A DNA stretch of 6,296 bases from JBGPIT01 sp041485125. GTDB taxonomy: Bacteria; Desulfobacterota; Binatia; UTPRO1. Below the pieces are notes generated by a model. That model was not told the DNA's origin, searched no databases, and saw only the letters and a list, made by a program, of their open reading frames with translations. The first letter of the stretch is position 1. Each line of letters begins with the position of its first letter. Below, piece after piece: positions 5,513 to 6,296 of the stretch. The translations under genes were made by a program, and so were the position numbers. Where the stretch lies: assembly GCA_041485125.1 (NCBI GenBank), contig JBGPIT010000298.1, positions 1 through 6,296 on the forward strand, given 5' to 3'.

Positions 5513-6118
5513 ATGAACGCTGATCGCACCCGGACCATGGTAGCAACCGCCGTCCTTGTCACGACGCTGACGGCCTGTTCGCCCAGCAGCGACGACCGGG
5601 TCGCGCATGCGCAGTCCGATGCGAAGCCGAGAAAATGGCAAGGGAGTGGCATGGCGACGAAACCGACCGACGAGGAGCTCAAGCGGACGCTCACCCCCGA
5701 GCAGTATGCCGTCACACAGCAAGAGGGCACCGAACGTCCCTTCGACAACGCCTACTGGAACAACAAGAAGGAGGGCATCTACGTCGACGTCGTCTCCGGC
5801 GAGCCGCTCTTCAGCTCGAAGGACAAGTTCGACTCCGGCACCGGCTGGCCGAGCTTCACGCGCCCGCTCGATCCCGCAAACGTCGTCGAGCACGAGGACG
5901 GCAAGCTCTTCATGAGGCGCGTCGAGGTGCGCTCGAAAGAGGCCGACTCGCACCTCGGCCACGTGTTCAACGACGGCCCCGCGCCGACCGGGATGCGCTA
6001 CTGCATGAACTCCGCGTCGCTCCGCTTCGTCCCCGTCGAGCGTCTTGAGGAAGAGGGCTACGGCCAGTACCTGCCGCTCTTCCAAGCGCCGAAGAAGGAC
6101 GCCGACAAGACACGCTGA
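5513..6118 (+). CDS. msrB: Peptide-methionine (R)-S-oxide reductase MsrB, lipoprotein type
   Basis: This enzyme reduces the R epimer of methionine sulfoxide in oxidised proteins. The 201-residue product begins with a lipoprotein signal: R5 and R7, hydrophobic 9-19, lipobox LTAC with C22. Ser follows the Cys, so an outer-membrane or periplasm-facing location is likely. The MsrB domain spans about 54-190: LTPEQYAVTQQEGTERPF, AYWNNKKEGIYVDV, EPLFSSKDKFDSGTGWPSF, SHLGHVFNDGP and GMRYCMNSASLRFVP with catalytic C164. Both zinc CxxC pairs of E. coli-type MsrB are replaced (D92/S95 and S141/A144), and the usual recycling Cys in SGCGWPSF is Thr110. C164 is therefore the only Cys in the mature chain apart from lipidated C22. 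ATG 5513 keeps the Arg-containing n-region; GTG at 5504 (AGG nine bases upstream) would add three residues, and ATG 5537 would lose the charges. It lies 90 bases after the SDR gene. Confidence 0.95.
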   Translation: MNADRTRTMVATAVLVTTLTACSPSSDDRVAHAQSDAKPRKWQGSGMATKPTDEELKRTLTPEQYAVTQQEGTERPFDNAYWNNKKEGIYVDVVSGEPLFSSKDKFDSGTGWPSFTRPLDPANVVEHEDGKLFMRRVEVRSKEADSHLGHVFNDGPAPTGMRYCMNSASLRFVPVERLEEEGYGQYLPLFQAPKKDADKTR

Positions 6119-6223
6119 GCGTCGTCGCGCCGCCGTTCGAGCGCGTCTCCCCAACCGCGTCTTTCCACGAGGAGCCCGGCGCAGTTGCCTCGTCGGGCGG
6201 AATCCGCAATCTTCGTCGTCGAT

Positions 6224-6296
6224 GGGCCGTTAGCTCAGGAGGTAGAGCAGCTGCCTTTTAAGCAGCGGGTCGCTGGTTCGAGTCCAGCACGGCCCA
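6224..6296 (+). tRNA. tRNA-Lys (anticodon UUU)
   Basis: A complete 73-base cloverleaf ending at the window edge. Acceptor GGGCCGT (6224-6230) pairs with ACGGCCC (6289-6295), with discriminator A6296. The D stem is GCTC/GAGC, the anticodon stem GCTGC/GCAGC closes the loop CTTTTAA with anticodon TTT, the variable loop is GGGTC, and the T arm GCTGG-TTCGAGT-CCAGC is perfect. Whether CCA is encoded cannot be seen, since the window stops at the discriminator. The 105 bases between msrB and this gene show no convincing promoter or terminator. Confidence 0.97.

Noticed and set aside
4703..6154. Long minus strand open frame of 483 codons opposite the SDR and msrB genes
   Set aside because: It spans two well-identified genes and the gap between them, and has shadow-like Arg/Val/Gly composition.
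6185..6212. TTGCCT-N16-CAATCT as a promoter for tRNA-Lys
   Set aside because: The -10 matches only two of six positions; the tRNA may be read from upstream.

Overview
This GC-rich window carries six protein genes I can support and one tRNA, all chromosomal in character. Most are housekeeping, with one unusual secreted-protein gene in the middle. The likely source is a Gram-negative bacterium: there is a lipoprotein signal on MsrB, and a Cys-rich exported protein with a DCNDGNPC-type module of the kind common in Myxococcota, Desulfobacterota and Binatota-like lineages. The true GlnRS also fits a restricted set of bacterial groups. I cannot name the organism.

Layout. 1-471: C-terminal end of glutaminyl-tRNA synthetase (+). 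484-1890: glutamyl-tRNA synthetase (-), tail to tail with glnS. 1891-2336: a roughly 450-base gap with a good sigma70-like promoter, a dyad over its -10 box, and a possible small ORF of 83 codons. 2337-2744: a stand-alone receiver-domain response regulator (+). 2745-2961: a bulged hairpin, a very clear intrinsic terminator, then a leader with competing inverted repeats. 2962-4680: a large exported Cys-rich protein (+) combining a Kazal-like domain, three 37-residue Cys repeats, a DGNPC module and a C-terminal peptidase S74-type self-cleaving chaperone domain with coiled coil. 4712-5422: a short-chain dehydrogenase/reductase lacking the usual catalytic Ser. 5513-6118: a lipoprotein-type MsrB lacking both zinc CxxC pairs and the usual recycling Cys. 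6224-6296: tRNA-Lys(UUU), ending at the discriminator base at the window edge.

How the genes relate. The two synthetases are the direct charging enzymes for Gln and Glu tRNAs. The regulator is a single transcription unit closed by its own terminator. The S74 protein, SDR and MsrB genes share a strand with short gaps (31 and 90 bases) and could be co-transcribed. MsrB and the Cys-rich protein are both predicted to act outside the cytoplasm, so a link in envelope thiol/methionine quality control is possible, but this rests on proximity only.

The most notable item is the Cys-rich S74 protein: a self-cleaving chaperone best known from phage tail spikes, attached to a secreted disulfide-rich Kazal-containing protein with no phage genes around it.
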